Shown one piece after another: positions 9,964 to 18,861 of a stretch of DNA of 64,000 nt. This DNA is from Archangium sp. GTDB lineage: Bacteria > Myxococcota > Myxococcia > Myxococcales > Myxococcaceae. The position numbers were made by a program, and so were the translations under genes. Under the pieces are notes generated by a model that saw nothing but the letters and a program-made list of their open reading frames with translations, had not been told where the DNA came from and did no database searches. The DNA is taken from NCBI GenBank assembly GCA_030681645.1, contig JAUXRX010000057.1, positions 186,001 through 250,000 of the forward strand. Direction: 5' to 3'. Every line of letters begins with the position of its first letter. The stretch's first letter is position 1.

Positions 9964-10343
9964 GGGAAGAAGCCGTCGAAGCAGGAGACCGCTGGGCTCG
10001 GCTCGCGAAGAAGGGGTAGACAGCGACACTCAGTGACTCGACCCCATGGCAGCGCGTTCCAACCGGATGCTCCGCGGGTCGTCCTCGAGCCCATCGCGCT
10101 CGAACAGGCTCCGGCGGCGAAGCTCCCCTTCGTGTCGGAGGGGGTCGATTGGTCGGTGCTTCGAATCGACAGCTCAGTGGTGGCGGGCTCGAACCCCATT
10201 TGACGGTTCGAGCGTTCCCGAGCGGCGCAATGCGCTTGCCACGAAGGAAACCCGAGAGAATCAGGCGGCGGGTCGGCTGCGACGAAGCGGTCACGCCTGA
10301 CCACAACCCGGGCTTCGCTCCGAATCCCCGTTACGCTTGGTGC
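9964..10343. other. Intergenic region, 380 bp, no supported gene
   Basis: No coding signal stands out. It holds an 8-bp inverted repeat CTCGAACC (10188-10195) and GGTTCGAG (10205-10212) with a 9-nt loop. The first arm looks superficially like a tRNA T-arm, but no acceptor stem can be paired with it. The region probably contains the promoter of the downstream histidine kinase. No clear -35/-10 or sigma-54 motif was found. Confidence 0.5.
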
Positions 10344-12047
10344 GTGGCTGCCGAGATCCCGACCAGGTGGGAAGCATGGGTGGAGCGCATGCTCCCGCCC
10401 GGGCTCCCCACCGAGGCGCGCAGCCGCTCGCGCTTCTTCGTGCGGGGCTGGACGGTCGCCAGCACCTTCGCGGCGATCTCGCAGACCCTGTACCTGTCGA
10501 CGGCGATGTGGTCGCAGGTCGCAACCACGGCCCTGCTGGTCTGCAGCGGGCCGGTGGTCCTGTGGCTCCACCGGCGCGGGGTGAACTTCACCGGCCTGGC
10601 GCACGCCTCGCTGGCGATCGCGGCGCTGGTGTTCGGGCTGTCGGCGCTGGCCCAGCGCCCCGCCGACTACACCAGCCTCTCGTTGATGTTGATCGTCCCG
10701 TCGCTGGCGGGCTTCCTGCTCGGCTCGAGGCGCGCGGTGCCCTGGCTGTTCATCACGGCGGCCTGGGCGGCCCTCGTCATCTACGCGATGGACCACGGCT
10801 GGCTGGCCGACTTCGTCGACCCGGTGCCCACGCTCTCGCACGCGATCAACTTCAGCGTGGGCCTGGTGGTGGCCTGGCTGTTCGCCAGCACCTTCGACGA
10901 CGTGAGCGAACAGGCCCTCGCCGAGCTGCGCCGGCTCGACCGTAGCCGCAGCGCCTTCCTCGCCAACATCAGCCACGAGATCCGCACGCCCATGAACGGG
11001 GTGCTGGGCATGACCGAGGTGCTGCTGCAGGACCAGCTCAGCCCGCTCCACCGCGAGCAGCTGTCCATCATCCAGCGCAGCGGGCGCACCCTGGTCTCGT
11101 TGATCAACGACCTGCTCGACGTCTCGAAGATGGAAGCGGGCAAGCTGGTCCTCGAGACCGCCGACTTCAACCTGAGCACCGTGCTGGCCGACGTGCAGGC
11201 GCTCTCGGCCGCCAACGCCACCAGCAAGGGCCTGACCCTGAAGGTGCGCAAGGCCGACGACGTGCCCGCGCGGCTGCGGGGCGACGGGCGGCGCCTGAGC
11301 CAGGTGCTCACCAACCTGGTCAGCAACGCGGTGAAGTTCACCGCAACGGGCACGGTGACGCTCGAGGTGACCCGGCGCCCGGGCGACGACGCGGTGCACT
11401 GCGACTTCGCGATCACCGACACGGGCGTGGGCATCGCGCCCGCGGTGCTGCCGTTGCTCTTCAACGCCTTCCAGCAGGGCGACTCGTCCACTACCCGGCG
11501 GTTCGGCGGAACGGGCCTGGGTCTCGCGCTCTCTCAGCAGCTCGTCACCCTGATGGGCGGCAAGATCCTGGTCACTTCGAGACCGGGGGCGGGGAGCCGC
11601 TTCAGCTTCGGGGTGTCGTTCGACGAGGCGGAGGAGCCCTCGGCGGTGCACATCCTGCCGCCCCGCTCCGTCGAAGGCCCGCGCCGGACGGTGCTGGTCG
11701 TCGACGACAACGCCATCAACCTGAAGGTCGCGGTGAGCCTGGTGGAGAAGGCCGGCTTCCAGGCCGACGGCGCTGTCAACGGCAAGGCCGCGCTCGAGGC
11801 GGTGCGCAACGGCCACTACGCCCTGGTGCTGATGGACTGCCACATGCCGGAGATGGACGGCTTCGAAGCGACCGAGCACATCCGCGCGCTGGAGGGTGAG
11901 CTGCGCCACACCCCCATCGTGGCGCTCACCGCCTCGGCCATGCCCGACGAGCTGGCGGCCTGCCGACGGGTGGGGATGAACTCGGTGCTGGCCAAGCCGC
12001 TCACCTTCGCGGCGCTGCGCGAGACGTTGCGCGAGCAGCTGGGCTGA
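10344..12047 (+). CDS. Hybrid sensor histidine kinase with C-terminal receiver
   Basis: An approximately 567-aa membrane kinase. Several hydrophobic helices span residues about 30-190 (FFVRGWTVASTFAAISQTLY, SLAGFLLGSRRAVPWLFITA), with little room for a periplasmic sensor. The phospho-acceptor His is in FLANISHEIRTPMNG (about residue 211). The ATPase has an N box with LTNLVSNAVKFT, then DTGVGIAP and GGTGLGLALS. A receiver follows, with VLVVDDNAINLKVA, acceptor Asp in LVLMDCHMPEMDG (about 497) and Lys in VLAKPLTF. No response regulator lies next door. GTG 10344 is my choice; ATG 10389 is possible. Its stop abuts the stop of the SDR gene (TGATCA). Confidence 0.9.
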   Translation: MAAEIPTRWEAWVERMLPPGLPTEARSRSRFFVRGWTVASTFAAISQTLYLSTAMWSQVATTALLVCSGPVVLWLHRRGVNFTGLAHASLAIAALVFGLSALAQRPADYTSLSLMLIVPSLAGFLLGSRRAVPWLFITAAWAALVIYAMDHGWLADFVDPVPTLSHAINFSVGLVVAWLFASTFDDVSEQALAELRRLDRSRSAFLANISHEIRTPMNGVLGMTEVLLQDQLSPLHREQLSIIQRSGRTLVSLINDLLDVSKMEAGKLVLETADFNLSTVLADVQALSAANATSKGLTLKVRKADDVPARLRGDGRRLSQVLTNLVSNAVKFTATGTVTLEVTRRPGDDAVHCDFAITDTGVGIAPAVLPLLFNAFQQGDSSTTRRFGGTGLGLALSQQLVTLMGGKILVTSRPGAGSRFSFGVSFDEAEEPSAVHILPPRSVEGPRRTVLVVDDNAINLKVAVSLVEKAGFQADGAVNGKAALEAVRNGHYALVLMDCHMPEMDGFEATEHIRALEGELRHTPIVALTASAMPDELAACRRVGMNSVLAKPLTFAALRETLREQLG

Positions 12048-13022
12048 TCAGAACCACCCCGCCTCGCGGTACCCGTCAGCCGCGCGGCGCAGGGCCGCTT
12101 CCAGCTCGAAGCGCGCGCGCCAGCCGAAGTCCTTCGTCAGAAGCGCGCTGGAGCACACGAAGCCGGGCGCGGTGAGCTGCTCGTACTGCTTCTCGTCGAG
12201 CTGGTTGGTGAAGCCGAACGCCTTCGAGAGGGCGGTCATGGTCACCATCGCCCCGTAGAGGAGGGGCCGAGGCAGCGGCAGCACGCGCACCTTGCGCCCG
12301 AAGGTGGCGCCCAGCGCGGTCCACAGGCCCCGGTTGGTGGTCGGCGCCGGGTGGCTGACGAAGTAGGTGCGGTGGTCCGTCGAGGGGTCGCCCAGCAGCA
12401 GCACCAGCGCGTCGAGCAGGTCGTCGATCTGCACCCAGCTCAGCCCCGGGTCGCGGCCTGCGACCTGAAAGCCCAGCCCGCGCCGCGCGAGGCGGAACAA
12501 GGTCACCGTGGCGGGGTCGTTCGGGCCGAACACGAGCGCAGGCCGGAAGGACGTGGTGGGGAAAGGCGCGCTGCGCAGGAAGTCTTCGGCCCGCATCTTC
12601 GATTCGCCATAGGGCTCGACCGGCGCGCAGCCGTCGGCCTCGGTGCGCAGCGCCCCATCGCGGCTGGGGCCGCTCGCGGCGAGCGAGGAGGCGAAGAGCA
12701 GCCGGCGCGGCTTCCAGGCCTGGCGCGCCAGCGCCTGCACCAGGTGCTGCACGGCGACGAAGTTGACGTCGTGGTAGTCGCTCAGCCGCTTCGCAGTCAC
12801 CACGCCCGCCAGGTGCACCACCGCTTCGCACTCGGGCAGCACCAGGTCGGGCCGGGTGAAGAGCGACAGGTCACCGCGCAGGAGCTCGACACCTTCCTTC
12901 GGCAGGCCCCCGGCCTTCGCCGGATCTCGCACCAGCGCCACCACCCGGTGCCCTTCCGCCACGAGCCGGTGGCAGAGGTGGGTGCCGATGAAGCCCGTCG
13001 CGCCGGTGATCAGCACCCGCAT
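12048..13022 (-). CDS. NAD-dependent epimerase/dehydratase (extended SDR)
   Basis: A 324-aa Rossmann enzyme. The dinucleotide-binding motif is [13 protein letters not shown] at the N-terminus. Catalytic residues are Ser in [11 protein letters not shown] and Tyr/Lys in YGESK (about 143-147), followed by the extended-SDR motif [11 protein letters not shown]. It probably acts on a nucleotide sugar or a steroid/flavonoid-like carbonyl; the substrate cannot be read from the sequence. The hydrophobic patch at about 245-265 ([19 protein letters not shown]) is frequent in membrane-associated 3-beta-HSD-like members. It is followed in the upstream direction by a small membrane protein gene, 6 nt away. 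Confidence 0.87.
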   Translation of the reverse strand: MRVLITGATGFIGTHLCHRLVAEGHRVVALVRDPAKAGGLPKEGVELLRGDLSLFTRPDLVLPECEAVVHLAGVVTAKRLSDYHDVNFVAVQHLVQALARQAWKPRRLLFASSLAASGPSRDGALRTEADGCAPVEPYGESKMRAEDFLRSAPFPTTSFRPALVFGPNDPATVTLFRLARRGLGFQVAGRDPGLSWVQIDDLLDALVLLLGDPSTDHRTYFVSHPAPTTNRGLWTALGATFGRKVRVLPLPRPLLYGAMVTMTALSKAFGFTNQLDEKQYEQLTAPGFVCSSALLTKDFGWRARFELEAALRRAADGYREAGWF

Positions 13023-13028
13023 CCCGGG

Positions 13029-13292
13029 TCACCCTCGCGAAGCGACGAAGCCGGCGGCGATGGAGGCGAGCACGCACCCAGCGAAGACCAGCGCCGAGAG
13101 CACGAAGCGCCGCTGCAGGGGCCGGCCCGCCTCGGTGAAGGTGGCCGCGGAGAAGAAGCGGAAGCCTCCGAGCACGAGCTGTCCGACGGTGACGTCGGGG
13201 CGACGGTACGCCACGAGCCAGATGGCGTGCACCGCCGCGCTCAGCCAGGCCAGCCCCGCGACGGACGCGATGATGATGATGAGCGCAGGCAT
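13029..13292 (-). CDS. Small two-helix membrane protein
   Basis: An 87-aa protein starting at ATG 13292 (MPALIIIIASVAGLAWLSA). It has one membrane helix at about 2-23 and a second at about 65-83 (FVLSALVFAGCVLASIAAGF), with a short loop containing RRPDVTVGQLVLGG between them. The family is not recognised. It lies 6 nt upstream of the SDR gene on the same strand, so the two are likely co-transcribed. The longer frame to 13556 overlaps the divergent gene and is not supported. Confidence 0.6.
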   Translation of the reverse strand: MPALIIIIASVAGLAWLSAAVHAIWLVAYRRPDVTVGQLVLGGFRFFSAATFTEAGRPLQRRFVLSALVFAGCVLASIAAGFVASRG

Positions 13293-13422
13293 GTCACGGC
13301 GAGAGTACCCGCTTCTCCGCCGGGCTGTCCGGACAGCTCGAACTCCGACCGCCGGACGCCACGCCGCGACCGATGGGCGGGAAGGAGCCCTCCGGCGCGC
13401 GCCGGGTGGGCAGGCTCTGGGC

Positions 13423-14055
13423 ATGACCTCGCTCCCGCTCGAGACTCCGGGTTTCGCCACCGCGCACACGAAGGAGGAGCTGATCGCCGCGGTCCGCAGG
13501 CCGCACGAGCTGCTCCACCTGGTGCTGGTGCAGCGGGAACGGCTCCACACCAGCATCGCGAGGGATCAGCACCTGTGGTGGCTGGTGGCGTCACTGGTGC
13601 TGGGCACGGTGCTGTACGCCCTCCCCTTCGGCGCGGTGCTGGGCGTGACGAAGTTCTGGCGCGTCTCGGCGCTGCTGCTGGGGTCGATCGCGATCTGCGT
13701 GCCCTCGCTCCACGTGGTGGGGGCGTTCATCGGCTCGCGGCTTCAGCCGGCGCAGACGTTGTGCCTGGCGCTGGTGAGCTCATCGGTGGCCGCGCTCTTC
13801 AGCTTCGGCTTCTTCCCCATCATCTGGTTCCTCGGGGCGACGATGGAGGAGAGTTCGGCCATCAGCGCGGGGACGATCGCGGTGCTGCTGCTGTTTGTCT
13901 CGCAGGCCGCGGGGGTGGCGCAGTTTCTCCGCTCGCAGCACGCGGTGAGCCTGCTGCGCGAGTTCAAGCCGACCTTCAAGGTGCTGCTGGTGGGGTGGCT
14001 GTTCCTGCTGGTGTTCATCACCGCGCGGCTGGCGATGGCGCTCGAGCTGGTGTGA
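13423..14055 (+). CDS. Multi-pass membrane protein, first of a coupled pair
   Basis: A 210-aa protein starting at ATG 13423 (MTSLPLETPG). A cytosolic-looking N-terminus with LLHLVLVQRERLHTS is followed by about five hydrophobic helices (LVASLVLGTVLYALPFGAVL, ALLLGSIAICVPSLHVVGAF, LCLALVSSSVAALFSFGFFP, AGTIAVLLLFVSQAAGVAQF, FKVLLVGWLFLLVFITARLA). No catalytic motif is evident and the family is not recognised. Its stop overlaps the start of the next gene (GTGA), so the two products are probably made in fixed ratio and may form a complex. Divergent from the gene at 13292. Confidence 0.7.
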   Translation: MTSLPLETPGFATAHTKEELIAAVRRPHELLHLVLVQRERLHTSIARDQHLWWLVASLVLGTVLYALPFGAVLGVTKFWRVSALLLGSIAICVPSLHVVGAFIGSRLQPAQTLCLALVSSSVAALFSFGFFPIIWFLGATMEESSAISAGTIAVLLLFVSQAAGVAQFLRSQHAVSLLREFKPTFKVLLVGWLFLLVFITARLAMALELV

Positions 14056-14672
14056 AGAAGCTGCTCGTCCTCCTCGGGAGCGCGGCCGTGTACGGCTTCT
14101 CGGTGGGCTGCGTGCACAGCCTCGAGTTCGGGGTGCACAACCTGCTCAAGTTCCCGCTGCTGCTGGTGGTGACGGCGTCGGTCTGCGCGGTGGCGTACCA
14201 CCTGGTGGCGAGCTTCCTGGGGGCGCGGCTGAGCTTCGGCGAGGTGCAGGCGCTGAGCTTCGCGCTCTTCCGCGACGCGTCGGTGATGCTGGCTTCGCTC
14301 GCGCCGGTGGGCCTGTTTCTTTCGCTCACCATCGAGCGGCCCAGCGTGCGGGGGCTGGGGGAGTACCCGCTGTTTCTCGGCTTCAACGTGGTGCTGATCG
14401 CGGTGAGCGGCGTCGTTGCGCTCTGGAGGCAGACTCGCGGGTTGACGAAGACGGCGAGGCTGAGCCGAGGGCGCGGGGCGATGGTGGTGGCAAGTTGGCT
14501 GGCGCTGTCGCTGCTCGTCGGCAGCCAGGCCGCGTGGTTCTTCAGGCCGTTCTTCGGGGTGGCGACGATCAGCTCGGAGGTGACTCCGTTCTTTCTCGGG
14601 ACGAACCCGGACTTCCGCGGGGCGACGAACTTCTACGAGGCCGTTTGGCAGCTCTTCGCGCCGCCGAGGTGA
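14052..14672 (+). CDS. Multi-pass membrane protein, second of a coupled pair
   Basis: A 206-aa protein from GTG 14052, overlapping the previous stop by 4 nt. About five hydrophobic segments (LLVLLGSAAVYGFSVGCVHS, FPLLLVVTASVCAVAYHLVA, ASVMLASLAPVGLFLSLTIE, PLFLGFNVVLIAVSGVVALW, MVVASWLALSLLVGSQAAWF) end in a soluble tail containing FFLGTNPDFRGATNFYEAVW. It has the same general layout as its partner (AVSFGEVQALSFALF-like spacing after the second helix), which suggests the two are distant paralogues. The family is not recognised. Confidence 0.7.
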   Translation: MKKLLVLLGSAAVYGFSVGCVHSLEFGVHNLLKFPLLLVVTASVCAVAYHLVASFLGARLSFGEVQALSFALFRDASVMLASLAPVGLFLSLTIERPSVRGLGEYPLFLGFNVVLIAVSGVVALWRQTRGLTKTARLSRGRGAMVVASWLALSLLVGSQAAWFFRPFFGVATISSEVTPFFLGTNPDFRGATNFYEAVWQLFAPPR

Positions 14673-15896
14673 TCACTTCTTCAGCAGTTCCAGGCCCTGC
14701 TTCCCCTTTTCCCAGACTGACGAGGGCGACGCGCCGGCCAGGCCGCGGCGGGTGCGCTCGAGCCAGGTGAGCGGCAGGGCGATCTTCTTCGCGTGCTCTT
14801 CCCCCACCACGAGGGTGAGCAGGTGCTCGACGCCGCCGGCGCGGGAGAGCAGCGCCTGCGCGAGGATGAAGGTGGCGCGCGCTTCCAGCATCAGGGGGAT
14901 CGCGTGCTCCTGGCTTCGCATCGCCGCGGCCGCGGCGGTGAGCTCGGTGCGCGTCTTCTCGTCGAGGTGGGGGCTCTGGGCCAGCTTGTCCAGCTCGGCG
15001 GCCGACGGGTCGAAGCGGCCACGCCTGGCGTGCACCAGCGCCCACCCCCACTGGGTCAGCTCGTTCTCCACGCCGAGGGCCTGCAGCTCGGTCAGGCCCT
15101 TCTCCAGATCTTCGGTGGAGCCCTCTTCCCGCTCGAGGCCCATGCGATTCCACGCGCGCACGAAGTAGCCCGCGGCGCGCAGGCCATGCATCGTCTGCGC
15201 GGGGGTGGCGTTGGCCGAGGTCCAGCCGGTGAAGTCGCTGGCGGTGGTGGTCTCCATGGCGGTGACGTAGGCGGTGAGCTCTTCCTCGGCGGCGTAGTGG
15301 TACTTCGCGGCGCAGAAGGCGCCACCGCGCAGCAGCTGGGCAAACCAGCGCGCCTCTTTCGGCCACCCGGGCTGCGGGGTGGCGCGCGCCAGCTCGTAGA
15401 AGACGTACTCGGTGCCGCCGGGGATCTTCTTCCCCTGGTCGGCCGAGTCGACGATGAACCAGAAGGCGCTCAGGCCGAGGTGCTCCAGCTGCATGTCGAA
15501 GGGCGGAGGCAGGGGCGCGTGGAGCAGGACCTGGGCCAGCGGGGGGAATTCGTCCTCGTCGCGGTCCTTCATCGTCTCGCGCGCGTCGTAGAGCGCCTTG
15601 AGGAGCCGGGCGTAGGTGGCCGCCTCGTGCAGCACCTCTGCGGTGGTGGCGGGCTTGGGGGGGAGGGCCTGGGTCTCTGCCAGCATCAGCTGCAGGGCGT
15701 CGACCGCGGGCGGGCGGCGGGGATCGTCCTTGGCGCGCACGCCGATCTTCACCAGCCGGTACGGCAGCAGGGTGAGGGAGGTCTTGATGCGCTCCTCCAG
15801 CTGATCGCGCTCGGCCTGCGCCTTCTGGGCGTCGGTCTTCCGGCAGGCACAGGAAGTGAGCAGCAGGGGGATGAGCAGCCACGACAAGCGCCTCAT
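14673..15896 (-). CDS. Lipoprotein of unknown function
   Basis: A 407-aa protein starting at ATG 15896 with a lipoprotein signal (MRRLSWLLIPLLLTSC, Cys at 16). The body is almost entirely helical and Ala/Leu/Glu-rich, with TPR-like spacing (ELARATPQPGWPKEARWFAQ, LGVENELTQWGWALVHARRG, AELDKLAQSPHLDEKTRTEL). The lipobox is followed by further Cys residues (CACRK). It is probably attached to the inner leaflet of the outer membrane. The family is not recognised. Its stop abuts that of the gene at 14672 (TGATCA). Confidence 0.75.
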   Translation of the reverse strand: MRRLSWLLIPLLLTSCACRKTDAQKAQAERDQLEERIKTSLTLLPYRLVKIGVRAKDDPRRPPAVDALQLMLAETQALPPKPATTAEVLHEAATYARLLKALYDARETMKDRDEDEFPPLAQVLLHAPLPPPFDMQLEHLGLSAFWFIVDSADQGKKIPGGTEYVFYELARATPQPGWPKEARWFAQLLRGGAFCAAKYHYAAEEELTAYVTAMETTTASDFTGWTSANATPAQTMHGLRAAGYFVRAWNRMGLEREEGSTEDLEKGLTELQALGVENELTQWGWALVHARRGRFDPSAAELDKLAQSPHLDEKTRTELTAAAAAMRSQEHAIPLMLEARATFILAQALLSRAGGVEHLLTLVVGEEHAKKIALPLTWLERTRRGLAGASPSSVWEKGKQGLELLKK

Positions 15897-16008
15897 GCGG
15901 TGCGCGTTGCTAGCACGAGCCGGTCGACGGCTGCCTGCAGGGGCGTGGTGAAGCAGGTTTCCTTCCGTGCGCGTCGCGTGCTGGCCCCTCACCTCGGACA
16001 AGGACGCG

Positions 16009-16138
16009 CATGTGACGCCCCGGGTCGGCTCTCGTTTCAAGGCATGTTACCGCTGATACGCGATAGTCGAGTCGGACTAGACCATCGCGTATTGGCGGTA
16101 ACACACCCTGAAAAGGCCAGGGCGGGGGCGGTCACCTG
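16009..16138. repeat. Long imperfect inverted repeat, MITE-like element
   Basis: The inner arms 16045-16068 and 16080-16103 are 24 nt with 3 mismatches (core GTTACCGC ... ATACGCGAT) around an 11-nt loop. Weaker symmetry continues outwards to CATGTGAC (16009-16016) and GTCACCTG (16131-16138). It lies in a 406-bp gap between two minus-strand genes. Apart from this element I see nothing else in 15897-16302. It may be a non-autonomous mobile element or a strong RNA hairpin. Confidence 0.7.
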
Positions 16139-16302
16139 CTCATCGCTGGGCTCACCGCGTCACAAGAAGCGCGCGCTGAGGGCCTGCTCGTATTGGCGAT
16201 GGAGCCAACCCAGACCAGACCTCGTCGCTCGAGGCACTTCACCCGTCGGAGCCCAGATCGCGTACTCGACGCGATCGGTGTCAGCTTCGCGGTGCGCGCT
16301 GC

Positions 16303-18801
16303 TCAAGGCAACGAGAGCTCGACCTGCGCGCCGGGGGCGAGGGTGAAGGGCCTGGGAACCAGCCCGCCGCACGTCGGACACTCGACCCGGGCCGTGTACT
16401 CACCCGCAGGAATCGGGTCGGACGCGAAGGTGCCATCGGGGCGCGGCACCACCTGGAGGCCCTCGGTCTTCGAGATCAGCAACACCATGATCACCCCGGG
16501 CACCGTGACCTTTCCGCTCACGCGCCCCACCGGCTCGAGCCGCAGCGAGGCCTCGGTGGTCTGCCCTGACGTCGTCACCACGCGCACCCGGCCCGCGCTC
16601 GTTTCGTCGGCGCTCATGGCCTTGAGCCTGACCCGGCCCACCGGCATCTCGTCGAGCCAGACCTCGCTGCCGGTGGCGCGCAGCTCGTCTGTGAACAGGT
16701 CCCCCTCGAGCTCCGCCTCGATGCGGGTCATGCCCGAGACGCCCGAGAGCCGCAGGTGAATGCGTGCGGCCGGGAGCAGCGTGAGCGTCACGTGCCCGAG
16801 CGCGCGGCGAAGCCCGGTCACCTGGGCGCTGCGCCCCTGCTTGGACGCGGTCACCGTCACCCCGGTGTCTGAGGGGAAGCCGAGTTGCGCCACGCCGTCA
16901 GCGTCCGCGGCGGTGGCCCAGATCCCTCCCGCCCTGCTCTTCGCGGTGACGTTCGCGAAGGGGGCCGGGTGGCCGTCGGTCTCGAGCACGGTCACCTCGA
17001 AGGTCTCGTCAGAGGGGCCCAGCACGAGCCGCACAGGCGCTGGCACCCGGCCCGGCTCGAGGGCGACCTGGAGGGCCCTCTTCAGCGTGCAGTTCCTCGC
17101 GTCCGTGTCCCAGGCTGCCACCTGCCAGGTCCCGGGGCTGAGCAGGAACATGACGCGATCCGTGCCGACGGGGACCATTCGCTTGACCCCCTTCTGAGAC
17201 ATGTTGGGTTCCGTCGTGACCACGGTCACGTCGGTGGCTGGCGTGCAGCGGCTGCGGTCGAGCGTCACCTCGAGTGCCACGGAGTCGAAGACCGTCACCT
17301 TCACCTCGCTCGTGCTTCCCGGCTTCACCTTCACGTCAAATCCCAGAGAGTGTTCGTCCGGGGTGCGCGCGGCCGTGACGAACGCGGCGCCGGGCGGAAC
17401 GTCTTCGAAGACGAAGTGCCCCGCGCTGTCGGCGACCGCCTGGCGATCCGCAAACGATCTGCGCATCGAATGCAGCGTGACGCGGGCGCTGAGCGGGGCA
17501 CCGGTGGGGGTCTCGACCAGCCCCTTCACCCTGCCGGGCCGGGAGAGGACCAGCTCGGCCTGCTGGGTCATTCCTTCGGCAACGAAGAAGCCGCGCTCGG
17601 TTGCCTTCATCAGGCCCTTCGCCTCGGCGTCGAGGTCGTACGTGCCTCGCGGGTAGCCGCTGATCGAGAACGTGCCGTCCGCGCCGGTGGTGGCCTGGCC
17701 GCACAGGCCGTCCTCGTTGTGCGGGCTGGCCAGCACGAGGGCGCCCTCCACGGGCACACCGTCGTCGCGTCTCACCGTTCCTGCGAGGGTGCCGCCCTTG
17801 CCCGTGACCACGATGCGCGTGGCCGTGGTGTCGCCGGCGTGCACCTGCGCGACCTGGTCCGCCGTGCCCACCAGGCCTGCGTACTGCGCGGACAGCCGGT
17901 ACGAGCCGGGCATGCGCTCGACGGAGAAGGTCCCCGTCGCGCTCGCTTCCAGCGCCTCGTTGCCGTCCGCGCCGCCGACGACCACCAGCGCGCGCGGCGC
18001 GACGCCTCCGTCAGCCTGCACCACCACGCCCTCGAGGAAGCCCGAGCGCCGAAAGCGGAGCTTCACCACCTCGTCCGTGGGCAGGCGGATCAGCCTCGGC
18101 TCTGCGCGCCCGGAGCCCTCGGCGTCGCCTTCCAGCCGCCACCACCCGCTCGCCAGCGCGGTGAAGTGGAAGGCCCCCTTCGCGTCGACGGTGGTCTCGG
18201 CCACGCCCATCGGCGCGCTGCGACGCCGGGTCGAGAGCTCTCCCAGCGGCGTGGCGAGAATCCGTGCGGGCACGACTGCGAGGCCCTTCAGATCGAGCGC
18301 GAGGCCGCGCAGGTCGTTGCCGTGCTCGAGCCTGAGCTCGACCGGGGTCACGCGCTCGCCTGCAGGCTTCACCACGTCGAGCGTTGCGGTGGCGAAGCCC
18401 TGCTTCACCGCGGTGAGGACCCAGGTGCCGGCGCCAGCCGCGAACTCAGCGCGGCCACGAGCGTCGGTTCGCTGCAACAGCGGAGGGTCCCACGAGGGAC
18501 GCCACGCAGACGAGGTGGGTTGCTGCGCAGAGGCGGAGAGTTGAACGTCGGGCACCGGAGCGCCGTCGGCCGTCACCAACACGGTGAAGACACTGTCAGC
18601 AGGGGTGGAGCCCGGCGCGGGCTGCGGACTCGAGCTGACGGTGAGCGTACCCGTCGACGGCACAGCCGGCCCGCCGTCGACGTTCCGTTGCGCTCCGGAG
18701 GTCGGTGGCTCGACTGCCTCGCGCGGGGCAAGCAGGGCCCAGCCGAAAAAGGCGGCCGCGGCCACCAACACCAGGAAACCCAGCCAGCGACGCCGCCCCA
18801 T
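16303..18801 (-). CDS. Large anchored protein with carboxypeptidase-regulatory-like repeats
   Basis: An 832-aa protein. An N-terminal signal anchor (MGRRRWLGFLVLVAAAAFF) and a Pro/Ser/Thr-rich stalk precede about eight beta-sandwich repeats of the CarboxypepD_reg type. Recurrent patches are LAGTVRRDDGVPVEGALVLA with TTGADGTFSISGYPRGTYDL, VKGLVETPTGAPLSARVTL with ADSAGHFVFEDVPPGAAFV, and FEVTVLETDGHPAPFANVTA with ADADGVAQLGFPSDTGVTV. It ends with CPTCGG and a short beta tail. It is likely exported and periplasmic or surface-displayed, with a binding or structural role. ATG 18801 is preferred over 18819. The lipoprotein gene upstream on the same strand ends 60 nt away. Confidence 0.85.
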   Translation of the reverse strand: MGRRRWLGFLVLVAAAAFFGWALLAPREAVEPPTSGAQRNVDGGPAVPSTGTLTVSSSPQPAPGSTPADSVFTVLVTADGAPVPDVQLSASAQQPTSSAWRPSWDPPLLQRTDARGRAEFAAGAGTWVLTAVKQGFATATLDVVKPAGERVTPVELRLEHGNDLRGLALDLKGLAVVPARILATPLGELSTRRRSAPMGVAETTVDAKGAFHFTALASGWWRLEGDAEGSGRAEPRLIRLPTDEVVKLRFRRSGFLEGVVVQADGGVAPRALVVVGGADGNEALEASATGTFSVERMPGSYRLSAQYAGLVGTADQVAQVHAGDTTATRIVVTGKGGTLAGTVRRDDGVPVEGALVLASPHNEDGLCGQATTGADGTFSISGYPRGTYDLDAEAKGLMKATERGFFVAEGMTQQAELVLSRPGRVKGLVETPTGAPLSARVTLHSMRRSFADRQAVADSAGHFVFEDVPPGAAFVTAARTPDEHSLGFDVKVKPGSTSEVKVTVFDSVALEVTLDRSRCTPATDVTVVTTEPNMSQKGVKRMVPVGTDRVMFLLSPGTWQVAAWDTDARNCTLKRALQVALEPGRVPAPVRLVLGPSDETFEVTVLETDGHPAPFANVTAKSRAGGIWATAADADGVAQLGFPSDTGVTVTASKQGRSAQVTGLRRALGHVTLTLLPAARIHLRLSGVSGMTRIEAELEGDLFTDELRATGSEVWLDEMPVGRVRLKAMSADETSAGRVRVVTTSGQTTEASLRLEPVGRVSGKVTVPGVIMVLLISKTEGLQVVPRPDGTFASDPIPAGEYTARVECPTCGGLVPRPFTLAPGAQVELSLP

Positions 18802-18861
18802 GCGCCCTTGATAGGTCAACGCGGCACGCGAGCCCAGTCCCTCTCCATGCCAGCTCCGCCG

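Noticed and set aside
10181-10212. tRNA-like T-arm (GGGCTCGAACCCC) in an intergenic region
   Set aside because: No acceptor stem, anticodon arm or CCA-proximal pairing could be drawn on either strand; it is better explained as a short inverted repeat.
9891-11909. Long minus-strand open frame opposite the histidine kinase
   Set aside because: Composition is typical of antisense GC-rich frames, and the kinase motifs on the plus strand are unambiguous.
12856-13422. Upstream extension of the first coupled membrane protein
   Set aside because: It runs antisense through the SDR gene and the small membrane protein, and the residues do not look like protein.
12045-14675. Two tail-to-tail gene pairs sharing TGATCA (12045-12050 and 14670-14675) as a possible signal
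   Set aside because: TGATCA is just TGA abutting its complement; two cases can be chance.
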